Below, piece by piece: positions 11,791-22,515 of a stretch of DNA of 64,000 bases. The translations under genes were made by a program, and so were the position numbers. The stretch is from Glomus cerebriforme (lineage: Eukaryota; Glomeromycota; Glomeromycetes; Glomerales; Glomeraceae): NCBI GenBank assembly GCA_003550305.1, contig QKYT01000070.1, positions 210,135-274,134 of the forward strand. The letters are read 5' to 3'. The notes below the pieces were generated by a model. That model did no database searches, had not been told where the DNA came from, and saw only the letters and a program-made list of their open reading frames with translations. Within the stretch, counting starts at the first letter, position 1, and each line of letters opens with the position of its first letter.

Positions 11791-13920
11791 AAAATGAATT
11801 ATAGTGGAAATTGGAAGCTCTCACCTTGTTTTATTTTTTTTTATCTTATTGCTAATTTCAAGAATTCTTTCTATAGATTCAAAATCATTTCATCTTAGGG
11901 AAATTATCTTGTGGGAAATAATCTATTACATATTCTGTGTAAGTAAAAGTGATATAGATAGATGAAAATTCTGTAGTATAGAGAAAGATTATGAGAATGA
12001 AAATCTTATAATTAGTAAATTGATATAGAAATAAATTATCTGTAAAATTTACTCTAAGAGCAAAGAAATAACTTGATACTAGGACTCACATTAAATAGCC
12101 TAGGATTCACGTATTCCCTTCCTCTTTGATAGTATCATACATTCATTCACTTTTCTAGTATTTTTTAATAAAATTTCACAATACATCAAATAAATAAATG
12201 CCAATATTTTTATTGTTTGCCCATTTTTTTTGTACGCCTGAAAAATTAATCAGGAAAAAATTGTAGACTAAGAATCTAACTTTTGCTAAACTGTAGACTA
12301 AGAGTCCAGCTTGTATTAATGTCATACTGCCATAAAAGTATCCTTATTAAATGAAGAGTCCCAGCCTGTTAAACAAAGAGTTCATTACTAGAAATTAAAA
12401 ATTCCAGCCTGCTAAACAAAGAGTTTATCACTGAGGACTAAAAGTCCCAACTTACTACTGTTCAAACATGATGTTAGATAAGTTTTAAGTAATAAATTAG
12501 AAATCTGTTACATGAGCAGTAATCCATACTTGTGGTATAATTACTTCTACCCCTCAGTTTTTAGAACATATAGAAAATCAATATACCCAGTTATGTATTC
12601 TGATAATGCTAAACTGACAAATTACAAATCCTGGTGGCTTAGAATCTCTTATAACATATTTTTTGATTCATAACCAAAATTTTTTTAACACCATTTAAAA
12701 ATGGTTCATCTAATTAACACTTTATTATTCTTTTATCATATTACTGAAGTCAAAAAATAGATATGTGATAATTTGGTAAAGTATTATTATAAAAAAATGA
12801 AATAAAAAGATTGGAAGATAGTATTGAACTGGATTAAATAACTCATTGGATTCGATGAATTAAGAGTTAGTCTTTTTCCTGGTATAAATACATTTAGTTA
12901 CAAAATGGTTCTCACAAGTATAATGATTTGAAAACTTGTTTTTTAAGAAATGGACTGCATCATACAGTGTCATTATAAGAAAGAATAGCATTTATATGAA
13001 TATATAAGTAGGTTCTTCTAGTCTATTATAAAATTCAACTACAATAAATCATTTTTCATTTTTTTGTAAAATTTTTATGAAGTTTATATAATAAAGGATA
13101 AATTAATAATTTTTATCAATTAGGTAAGGACTATAAGTACTATAAGTTAATTCAATAAATACAAAATTTTGATAATTATTATATAACTTCAGAAAATGAG
13201 ATAGAGAAGAAATAGAAAGAACCTCAACTTGAAAAAAAATAAGATCATCACAATCTATGAAATGCAAAATCATGATTTATTTATAAATATTGATTTTCAA
13301 ATTTCAGAAAATACTTTCCAGTGAAAGTTCAATAAGTTCAATGAAAGAACCAGATATTCAGAACTATTTTTCACAAGTTTGCTCTAAGTAGAATAAATAG
13401 GATTTCATAAAACTTCTTTCTAGTTTATCTAAATCAGGTAGCCAAATAAATTACGATATTATGAAGAAGACAAGAATGAAGATGAAAATAAAAAATCGAA
13501 ACATTTTGTAATAGTATAAAATGTATGGTAACTTAATGTTTAAATGAAAACTTTTTTGGTATTCTAAAGATCATTGCAAATTTTAAAGTTTAACAGAAAT
13601 TATTTAATGGCTGAATAAGAAATATAGATATAATAATCACTAAAAGAAGAAGTGTCTTTTATAATTGAAGATTTTGAAAAAGGGTATTATAATAATTTCT
13701 ATATAGTTAATTATAACTGAAAGTAATTATTCATATAAAAATTACTCTTGTTAAAACAGCTTGGCCAATACTAATATTGTATGATGAAACTTTAATAAAG
13801 AAACTGCTGCAAAACTCTATAGCAATCAGATATATATCAGATGATTAATAAATCATCATTTTTAGTCACGCTTTGTATATTTTGACAAAATCTAACACAC
13901 CAAATCCTTACTATTCTCAA
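11791..13920. other. Gene-free repeat-rich DNA
   Basis: No gene recognised. It contains a dispersed fragment at about 12060-12130 that resembles 33115-33190, and the short tandem repeat at 12261-12460. The remainder is A+T-rich and closed in all frames. Confidence 0.5.
12261..12460 (+). repeat. Degenerate short tandem repeat (gactaagagtcc-type units)
   Basis: About five diverged copies of a 30-50 nt unit built on the words GACTAAGAGTCC, CAGCCTGCTAAAC and AAAGAGTT, seen near 12264, 12294, 12354, 12395 and 12436. No coding frame runs through it. Confidence 0.55.
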
Positions 13921-13924
13921 AGTC

Positions 13925-14480
13925 TTTCTGTATTCACTACAAAATAAATAAAAAGAAACATTAGTCATTATAATAATATTTTTTAAATCCTCTTTACTAA
14001 ATTACAATTCATTCAAAACCATTTGATGTTCACTACAAAATAAAAAAATGAGAATTATTAGTTGTCATACTAAACCCTCTTTGCCAAATTACAACTCACC
14101 CAAGACCATTTGGTATTCACTACAAAATAAAGAAATAAGAAATGTTAGTCATCATACTAATATTTCTTATAACTCATTTAAAACTATTTATTGTTCACTA
14201 CAAAATAAAGAAATAAAAAATATTAGTTATTATACTAAACCCTCTTTACCAAATTACAACTCAGTTACTCAGATAAGTTTCCAAGGCTATTTTGACTTTC
14301 ATGTTAACTGCAAAATAAAGAAAAAAAGAAATGTTAGTCATTATACTAATGTTTTTTAAACTTTTTTTGCTAAATTACAACTTATTCAAGATCATTCAAT
14401 GTTCACTACAAAATAAAAAAATAAGAAATGTTAATCATTATACTAACATTTTTTAAACCCTCTTTGCCAAATTATTACTT
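13925..14480 (+). repeat. Minisatellite, about six copies, unit 80-105 bp
   Basis: The core TTCACTACAAAATAAA recurs near 13932, 14029, 14117, 14194, 14301 (variant) and 14398. Each is followed by AGAAATGTTAGTCATTATACTAA and then by CCTCTTTGCCAAATTACAAC in variable order. A 103-codon open frame at 14048-14359 is made only of these repeats and is not a believable gene. More diverged copies continue at about 14880-15000. Confidence 0.65.
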
Positions 14481-15287
14481 ATCAGACAATAGAATTTGGA
14501 TTTATTATTTGAATGGATAATTAATAAAATTGTAATTAAATATTAAGAATAAATATTTGAAACAAAAAATTTTAGAATAAATATTTTTCATAATATTAAC
14601 TATTTAATATTATAATTTATTTCAGCTTTATATATAACTATAGACTTACTATACATAAATACAGATATTTTGATCTAAATCTAATTATTACAACATTATA
14701 AAAATAAATTAATAAAACTTTGTCATTATAAATGATCATTGACTTAATGAGTATCTGCTAAATTATTTAAATTTGCCAGTCTTTATCTATAAATCTGAAT
14801 GATCATCCAATTTATTTTTATTTGTTTAAATAACAAATCCAAACTCTATCAGACAAATTTCCAAAGCTATTCTGACTAAGAAAGAATATTAGTTATTATA
14901 CTAATATTCCTTTTAAAGCTTTAAACCAAGATATTTGCATTTCTACAAAATAAAAAAAAAATATTAGTCATTATAATAATGTTTCTTAAAGCATTTCAGA
15001 ATTTTCAACTTACTAGAAGTCTATAAGAAAAATAGATATTCTGAAAAAGATATTATACAAATTGTTCTCATTTTTAATATAAGTTTTTTTTCATTAAAAG
15101 TAGGGATTAGAGGTAATTAAAAATATTATTAAATAATTTTTTTTTTTAAAAAAAGATTATCTATCTGATCAAAATACAACAGAATTATTATATCATATTA
15201 TATAAGAATTAAGAACAATTATTTTATTGCTAATTGTTATTTAACAAATAAATTTCATTATTACTATAAAAAAAAAATAATGTTATA
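14481..15287. other. A+T-rich DNA with diverged minisatellite copies
   Basis: Nothing coding. Weak copies of the upstream minisatellite lie at about 14880-15000. Confidence 0.45.
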
Positions 15288-15554
15288 CCGTATAACACTG
15301 CATAAAAGACCTCCCATTTCGGCATATCCCCCATATAAAATACCCATTTTGAGATATTAAATATGTAATATGTAAATCTAATTTATTTTCTAAAAATTAG
15401 AATATTTAATTACTATTTTAAATCAAATTTAAATTTTTCATATATTAAATTTGTCTAATACTAACAGGATGAACGTACACACCCGGGTCTAATTCAATGT
15501 TTTAAATCAGGTAAATTGATTCAGACTCAGGGTATTTTATGCAGTGCTATACGG
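15288..15554. mobile_element. Tc1/mariner-type MITE (267 bp)
   Basis: The left end CCGTATAACACTGCATAAAA matches the inverted right end CCGTATAGCACTGCATAAAA at 19 of 20 positions. It is flanked on both sides by TA (15286-15287 and 15555-15556), the target duplicated by Tc1/mariner transposases. The interior is A+T-rich with no frame, so it is a non-autonomous element. Confidence 0.75.
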
Positions 15555-15556
15555 TA

Positions 15557-18033
15557 ATTATTTTAACTAATTAAAATTACAAAAATTTGAAATGAAAATA
15601 TTTAGTGATTCAGCTACTCCAGTAATTAAGGAAAAGTATTCAGATGAATAACCTTTAGAATAAATTTGAAAACATTTTAATAAAGGAAATGTAGTTAATA
15701 TTGGAAAATTTGAAGCTAAATGTAAATACTAAAGAATTTGTACATGAATAATATGATAAATAAATAAATAAAGTTTTTTTTTATATTATATAACAATAAT
15801 TTTTAATTGTAAACTAGTTGCTACACATTGCAAAACAACGGGTTTAGTTTAATTCCGGCCAGAATTATGTGTATACATATTAATTTCCTTTTTTGAAAAT
15901 TTGTATAACTTTGTATTACCGTTTAATACAATTTTCGTAAGAAATAAAATTTCCTTTTTTAGAATTTGTGTAATGTCACATGATCAAGTCACACAATTGT
16001 AAAGCTTTTATTTATACAGTTAATCTAAAGATAACGGTTACATAACAAATATTTTTAATTATATAGATTACAATTTTATAAGTTATATAAGTTTCACAAG
16101 TTTTGTCAAGTTTTACAGGTTTTATAAATTTTGTCAAGTTTTGTCAGTTTTACAGTTTTTCATTTATTTTATTAAAATTTTGACAAAATATTTAAACTAG
16201 TTTCATATATATTAATTAGAAATGCTTATTTAAACTCTTCTAAAATCCTATATTTAGTTTTACCAAATTTTTACTATAATTTTATTATAGTTTTGCAAAG
16301 TTTCATCAGTTTCACTATTTATAATAAATTTTAACAGATTTAATCTTTCATTAAGTTTTGCTAATTTTTTAATAAGACTTTCATTAAATTACAATATTTT
16401 GTCATTTTGCCTATTTACTAAACCTTCTAGTTTCATTAAGCAATTTTAATGTTGATTGCTAAACTCATTAGTTTCATCCAGGAACTTTAGTTATAAATGA
16501 TAAATTAGAAATATGAAAATTTCATTAGCCATAATTATTGATCATGTGATATAATTTATAATTACTACATTATAAATTCAAAAGGATATTTAAATTATTG
16601 TAATATAGAAAATATCTTTACTATTTTCTTTATTTTGAATTCTTATATATTGTAATACAATTTCTTATAAAGGTAAAATAAATATAAGTTTTTGTAAAAG
16701 TCTTATCAAAAGATTATTAAAATACTTGCAATATATAGTACTTTTTTTTAGTTCAATTTACTTGCATAAATTAGGCAAAATTTTGGGATTAATTTTATAA
16801 TTCATTTCATTTTCTATTTTATAATCCATGTATTCTATTTATAATTTTGTTACTTAATTCTGTTTAGATTTTAGATTATAAATAATCATAAAGAAATGGT
16901 CCATTTACTCTCCATACAAATGATCATTCTATATATGATTTTTTTCTTTTATTTGATAGATAGTTACATTGTATTGCATATTTCCATTTATACTTTATTT
17001 TTTTTTTTATGTAATATAAAATTTTATATAAATATACTATAATTCCTTTTTTTTAATATTTAAACTTCAGTTTATATAAATTATAAAGAAAAAATTCTTA
17101 TATCTATATAAATAAATATATCTTTTCTTTCTATACCAGATATTATGATTTAATTACCAGATTTTTTTTTTTATTTTTTTCTTTCTTTTCACCTGAAAAA
17201 TTGATAAAAAAAATTTTTTTTTGCCTTTTTATCTAATATAGTGATAAACAAATATAGTATAATTTCCTTTCTTTTGATATATAAATGCAATTTAAATTTA
17301 AAAAGAAATAACTCTTATCTTATTATTTTATCTTTTTTTTTTAATTTCAAAATGTTAAATAATCTGAAAAAAATAATTGTATTATACTAGTAATGTGAGA
17401 AAATATCAAAATAAAAAAAAAATAAATAAATAAAAAAAAATCTGATCTTTATATACAGTATAAAGGTCTGTTAAAAAGAGGAGGTAGTATTATAATTTTA
17501 ATCTTAAATTTTTTAATTCATATTTTTGAATTTTTGAATTTTAGATTAAAAAAGAAGAAATTTATATTATTATATCTATTAAGTTGTTTATGATATATTA
17601 TATATATGAATACTTTAAAAAATTAATTTTAGAATATACTATTAAAGAGATTACTAGTATGATAAAAGTTGATAATGAAATCTATTAAAATAATTTATTT
17701 AAAGATAAAGTATTTATTTCTATCAATATAACTGAAGTATTAAAAATAACATAAATGATTTTGACAGAATTCAAGTAATCTATATAAAAGGTAAATTTAT
17801 AGGTTGTAAAAGTTGATATACAATAGTTATTTAATATTATTTTTGTTTTTGATGTTTAATCCTTTTTTTTATATCCTTCTAAAATTTTCTTTTCTGTTCC
17901 TTTTTTTTCACAATAATAAGGTCAATACAATGACTATTAAATTGATTGATGATATTTTTTTTTAAGTAAGCTTATTTCACTCTCAGTAGATATAAAATAT
18001 GGAATAATATTGAAATATTTTATCCTAACAGAT
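15557..18033. other. Gene-free A+T-rich DNA
   Basis: All frames closed. A patch of GTTTTGTCAAGTTTTACAG-like simple repeats lies at about 16085-16165, and an AATTCCGGCCAGAATTA near-palindrome at about 15850-15867, a word that recurs in variant form near 39432. No gene seen. Confidence 0.5.
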
Positions 18034-19199
18034 TAGCGTTTATGGTTGATCTAGAATTTTAATTCATTAACTGATTATCTATTCTAAATTCAGATATCTG
18101 TTATCTGTCAAATAAATCAATTAGATCAGATAGGCATTTTATTGATGAATTAAATGATAATCTGATTTGAATGAAATCAGATTATCTGTCAAATCTGATT
18201 GTCTAAAAAATTTTTTTTTTTAACCCTTTTTTTTATAATAAAATAATAAGAGAATAGCAGCTTATATTACTATTAAATTTAAGTTAAATTTTCTTTTTTT
18301 TTAGTATTTCTTTTTTATTAATGACATTAACTTTTCTCTTTTAATTTTTAGAAATGATAATGACATGATGAGAATGATCTTAAGTAAATATATATAAAAT
18401 ATTTTTCTTTTTTCTAGTTTCTAGAAACAGAATTAACTATTTTTTTTTTTTTTATTAGGAATAGGTTTGGCTAGGTTAAAATAACTTTAGATAGGGTTTT
18501 ATTTTTTTTTCTTTTTAAAAATGGTATTAACCATTTCTTATTTTTTTTTAGAAATGGATTTTTTAACTTGATAGCTTAGGCTCCTTGAAATAATCTTAAT
18601 AAGTATTAGAGAGGTTTTGTATTTCTTTTTTTAGGACATGAGTAAATTTAAGTATTAGAGGACAAAAAGTTTTTCTTAGAATGAAATTAATCATTTCTTC
18701 TTTCTTTTTTAAGGAATGGATTCAGTCTAATAATTTTAGATAAATGTCAAAGTGCTTTGTTTTTCTAATATTTACCTAAGACCATTCTAAGAAGTCTGAG
18801 CTAAAACTACTTCTAAAAAAGAAGAAAGAAATAGTCAATGCCATTCTTAGAAAGAAAAAAAAATTAAAAAGAAACAAGAAATTTCTCTAATACTTATCTA
18901 AATCATTTCAAATCTATTCCTTTAAAAAAAAAAAAAAAGAAGAAATATTACTGCTATTCCTGAAAAAAGAAACACAAAATCTTTTCAATATTATTGATAC
19001 TTACTGATTAGTAAAAGGAATATTAAAAATATTTGAAAAAAAATTATTTTAAATTTTGATCACAGTAAAAGGGATCATTTGTCAGATTACTCATTGGATG
19101 AATCATTCAGATTCAGATTATATTTAACAGATGATAGATCAGATGGATCATATAAACTTCAGATAATAGATGATGGATGATCTGCAAATTGGAACACTA
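18034..19199. mobile_element. Possible hAT-like element with ATCTG-rich ends
   Basis: The left end starts TAGCGTT and the inverted right end TAGTGTT. The following 150 bp on both sides are rich in ATCTG/CAGAT words, and the ends resemble the better supported element at 20566-20914. The centre (18300-18960) is a degenerate inverted repeat of pyrimidine runs separated by AGAAATGG-type words. No convincing 8-bp target duplication is present, so the limits are tentative. Confidence 0.35.
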
Positions 19200-19604
19200 G
19201 GTTGATTAAGATAGTTTTCTTGAATATCAAAAGATATTTAATATTTTTAAGATGAATCCTCACTTATTTTAAAAAAAAATCTGTTATTGGCCTTTTATCA
19301 CTTTTATCATATAACTAAATCTTAATAAATTAATCATATAATAAATAACTTGAAATTTAAACCAATAAAATTTTTAACCTTTTAAATATTTTAAATTAAA
19401 CTTTTTAAATTACAATCTTTATTCTGCTATAAAGTTACAGTCAAAACTTAATATAACAAACTCTCTGGTTTGATGATTTTGGTTTATTATAATGAGGATT
19501 TGAAAAAATGAGTTTTTTTTGATATACTAATTTAAATAATAAATAATGTAAAAATTTGCTATATAGAGAAATTATTTAAAAAAATTTTATTATTATATAG
19601 AGGG

Positions 19605-19848
19605 TAGGGTTCCTCAAACTCGAATCAAATCAAATATGAAGCCAATTTGAATTTGTCAAATCAAATCAGGTTCGAATCAAATTCAAATCAAATATCAAAT
19701 ATTTGTCGAATTGACCAATCAAATTAAAGAATTTTCGAATCAAATCAAATCAAATTCAAATCAAATCAAAAAAAAGCTGATTTGAATTTGCAAATTCAAA
19801 TCAAATTCAAATCAAATGTCAAATGTCAAATCAAATTGCGTATCCCTA
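19605..19848. mobile_element. hAT-type MITE (244 bp) with perfect 8-bp target duplication
   Basis: Ends are TAGGGTTCCTC on the left and, inverted, TAGGGATACGC on the right. The flanks ATAGAGGG at 19597-19604 and 19849-19856 are identical, the 8-bp duplication typical of hAT transposases. The interior is almost entirely AATCAAATTC-type simple sequence. It lies inside the pogo-like element and is therefore younger than it. Confidence 0.8.
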
Positions 19849-20565
19849 ATAGAGGGTGATCAATGTTATACTGATATTTTATTCTACCCAAATTATACTG
19901 ATCATTATATATTAATGTAATATAAATTAACATATTATTCTGTACTTACAGTCATAATAAATAAACTTATATTTTCAGAATTTTTTGTAAGTATAAAAAT
20001 GTTCACTGCAAAAATTCTGATTTGTACAATTAGCATAATAAATAATTAAAAATTTAAAAAAATGGCATAGTTCAGTTATTATTAATCCATCAATATGTAT
20101 TTACTATCATTTAAATCATCTCAATGAGATGAATACAATGAGTTAAAGATTATGAAAGACTAACCATTGGATCAAAAAATATTGTAGAAAATATCTAAAT
20201 TTTTAAAGCGTAATTATACATTGAATATTGATCATACAAAGACAATTTTATTATCATTTGAATCCTCTTGATGAAATAAATCTAATGAATATAAAATCAT
20301 GGAATTTCAATCAATAGATACTGAAATATCTTTAAATGTCCATATAATATTGATTGTTCTCTGTATTACGTATTTATATATAAATACATTATTTGTTTAT
20401 TTTGTATTACATTATTTGTTATTTCTACATTTTATTCATAAAATATTTCTGTAAAGTTCTATTATTGTAAATTATTTTCAAAAAAAAAATTCTAATTAAA
20501 ATTAATAAATTTATCTATACTTAATTGAATTGAAAATTCTAATTTATATTTCAACATCTTACATC

Positions 20566-20914
20566 TAATGTTATGATCCAGATAAATTCATAATCTGTCA
20601 ATCTGATCCATAATGATTCAAATATCTGAAATGAATTCACAAATTCATCTAGATATCATTTGAATGCATTCAGATATAGAATATCATCCAAATATATTGG
20701 ATTTCAGATATTTAATCCAGTTTTTTTTTCAGGATTTTTTTTTTTTATTTTTTATTTTTTAAATTTTTTTAATAAAAAAAAAATAAAAAATCATCTGGAT
20801 TATTTGTCAGATTATCCATTATCTGTCCATAATTTATTCAGATGATCTGAATGGAATTCAAATCAAATAAATCTGTGAATTGATAGATTGACAGATTAAT
20901 AGATTGTAACACTA
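20566..20914. mobile_element. hAT-like MITE (349 bp) with eroded target duplication
   Basis: The ends TAATGTTATGATC (left) and TAGTGTTACAATC (right, inverted) match at 10 of 13 positions. Flanks CTTACATC (20558-20565) and CTTACGCT (20915-20922) agree at five of eight, the three differences all being transitions. The interior is ATCTG-rich around a central T-run. The right terminus supplies the stop codon of the remnant frame at 20912-21244. Confidence 0.55.
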
Positions 20915-21244
20915 CTTACGCTTAATATCTTTTAAAATTCTCAAATCTTCATTAGTCACTTCAAAATTTTCTAGTGAAAAATTATGTAAATTAATCAAGT
21001 TTTCTACATTAATCAATATTTCTGTTAAGAAAATGACAGGAATAATTTCTTCTTTATCTTGTAAATTATTTGCATTTGGGTTTGGTCTTACTGTTTTAAC
21101 AATTTTATTATCTAATAATAAATAAAATAAGAAATCTTTTTTTATAATGATGATCAGTAAATTGAGAAAAAAATTGTTATCAGTTAATTGTGAATAAATA
21201 TATATTAGTAGTTTACAACTAGACTTCATTATATATAATATCAT
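20912..21244 (-). pseudogene. Remnant reading frame inside the pogo-like element
   Basis: A minus-strand frame of 110 codons ending ...ILKDIKRK, where the TAG stop is formed by the end of the inserted MITE (20566-20914). Its position inside a pogo-like element suggests a transposase remnant, but I see no DDE motif and cannot assign it to a family. Confidence 0.25.
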
Positions 21245-21471
21245 AAATTTATAATAAAATCATTATATAGTAATAAAATTAATTATAGGTGGATTTGGTT
21301 TGATAAAAAAGTTTATTATAAACCAAAATTAGTTTATCACGAATCATTATATCAAGTTTTGACTGTATATAATAATCCTTCCAATTTTCTATCACATCAA
21401 TCAAAATATATCACTAATCATCCTGTATTACCTCTACACATACCTAGTGATGCAAAAGTATCATTCTTGAT

Positions 21472-21832
21472 TAAAGTTGTTCTTCTAAACTAATGAGTTT
21501 AGAATTATTCTAAATTAAACCTATTCTAAATTAGTTTAGAAAATTACTTCAAATTTTGAAACTTTCTAAACTAAAAAATAAAAGTTAATTTTTATTTTTA
21601 AATCTAGTTTAAATTAATTTTAAAGTTTTAAATTAGGTTTAAATTAGGTTTAAATCAGATTTAAACTTTCAAATTAGGTTTAAATTAGTTTTGAACTAAC
21701 TTTTATTAGTTTTAAAGTTTGAATTAGTTTAGAATTAGTTTAGAAGTTCAAAACTAGTTTAGGAAATAGAGTTTAGTTTAGAAGTTTAGAATTAGTTTAG
21801 AAAATGAATTTTAGTTTAGAAGGGTAGCTTTA
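21472..21832. mobile_element. hAT-type MITE (361 bp) filled with TTTAGTTTAGAA repeats
   Basis: The left end TAAAGTTGTTCTTCTAAAC and the inverted right end TAAAGCTACCCTTCTAAAC match except at four positions. Flanks TTCTTGAT at 21464-21471 and 21833-21840 are an identical 8-bp duplication. The interior is degenerate TTAGTTTAGAA / AGGTTTAAATT tandem sequence. Confidence 0.8.
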
Positions 21833-21840
21833 TTCTTGAT

Positions 21841-22515
21841 AAATCTGCAGTATACTTCTTGATGGGCTTATATTTATTTTATTATTGATATATTAAGAAC
21901 AATCCCCCTAACCCATCAAGATCAATACTTTTGCCCAGTGACTCATGAGTACTGGGATCAAAAAGTACTGGCTAGTTTAATAAAATAATTTTTTTGGACT
22001 TTAAATTTTAGTTTTAAATATCATAGATTATTATTGTAAAATAAATTTTCCTATATATCCTATATAAGAAAATATTTGCAGTAAAATTTTGGCTAATGGT
22101 AATTTTGGTCAACGTAATTTTTAAAAAATGCATATAAGTCAAATTTATAACAAAAACTTCTGTCACTCTAAGTAAACTTGCAGAGCGCCCAAAAATACAC
22201 TCCTAAACATAATTTCAGAAGGTAAAAATTAGTTTATTAAAGTCTTTTTTTGAGGAAATAAATTTTTTGTTGCGGCTCGTTTTCAAAAATATCCGGCGTA
22301 ACCTGTCACACATGCCTAGATAATATCACGTGATTTTAATGACATTTTTTGATTGCAGTGATTGCACAAATTGTTTATAGTAATTGTTCAGCATGTTTTA
22401 CCTATAAAAAATCGCGACAGTTTAACATCTATCTGGCGAGAAGCGCGTTTATTGTTTGATCAATTTCTTAGTACATTCAAATTTATTTTACGTACATTCT
22501 AAACGGGTAGTAGCG
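21841..22515. other. Upstream region of the ubiquitin protease gene
   Basis: No gene. Base composition becomes more balanced from about 22270. A TATA-like TATAAAAAAT occurs at about 22402, roughly 115 bp before the start codon. Confidence 0.4.

Larger units (their letters stand above)
19438..21365. mobile_element. Pogo/Tc1-like element (1.9 kb) carrying nested insertions
   Basis: The left end CAGTCAAAACTTAATATAAC and the inverted right end CAGTCAAAACTTGATATAAT match closely, and both are flanked by TA (19436-19437; 21366-21367). A second shared block TTTTGGTTTAT(A/T)ATAA lies further in from each end. Two smaller elements (19605-19848 and 20566-20914) are inserted inside. A remnant frame lies at 20912-21244. 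The terminal form is typical of pogo-type elements; no intact transposase is visible, so it is dead or non-autonomous. Confidence 0.7.

Noticed and set aside
14048..14359. 103-codon frame with repeated SLQNKEI motifs
   Set aside because: It is a translation of the minisatellite; neighbouring repeat copies carry stops in the same frame.
18034..19199. 8-bp target duplication for this hAT-like element
   Set aside because: The flanks TAACAGAT and GGTTGATT do not match, so only the ends and word content support it.
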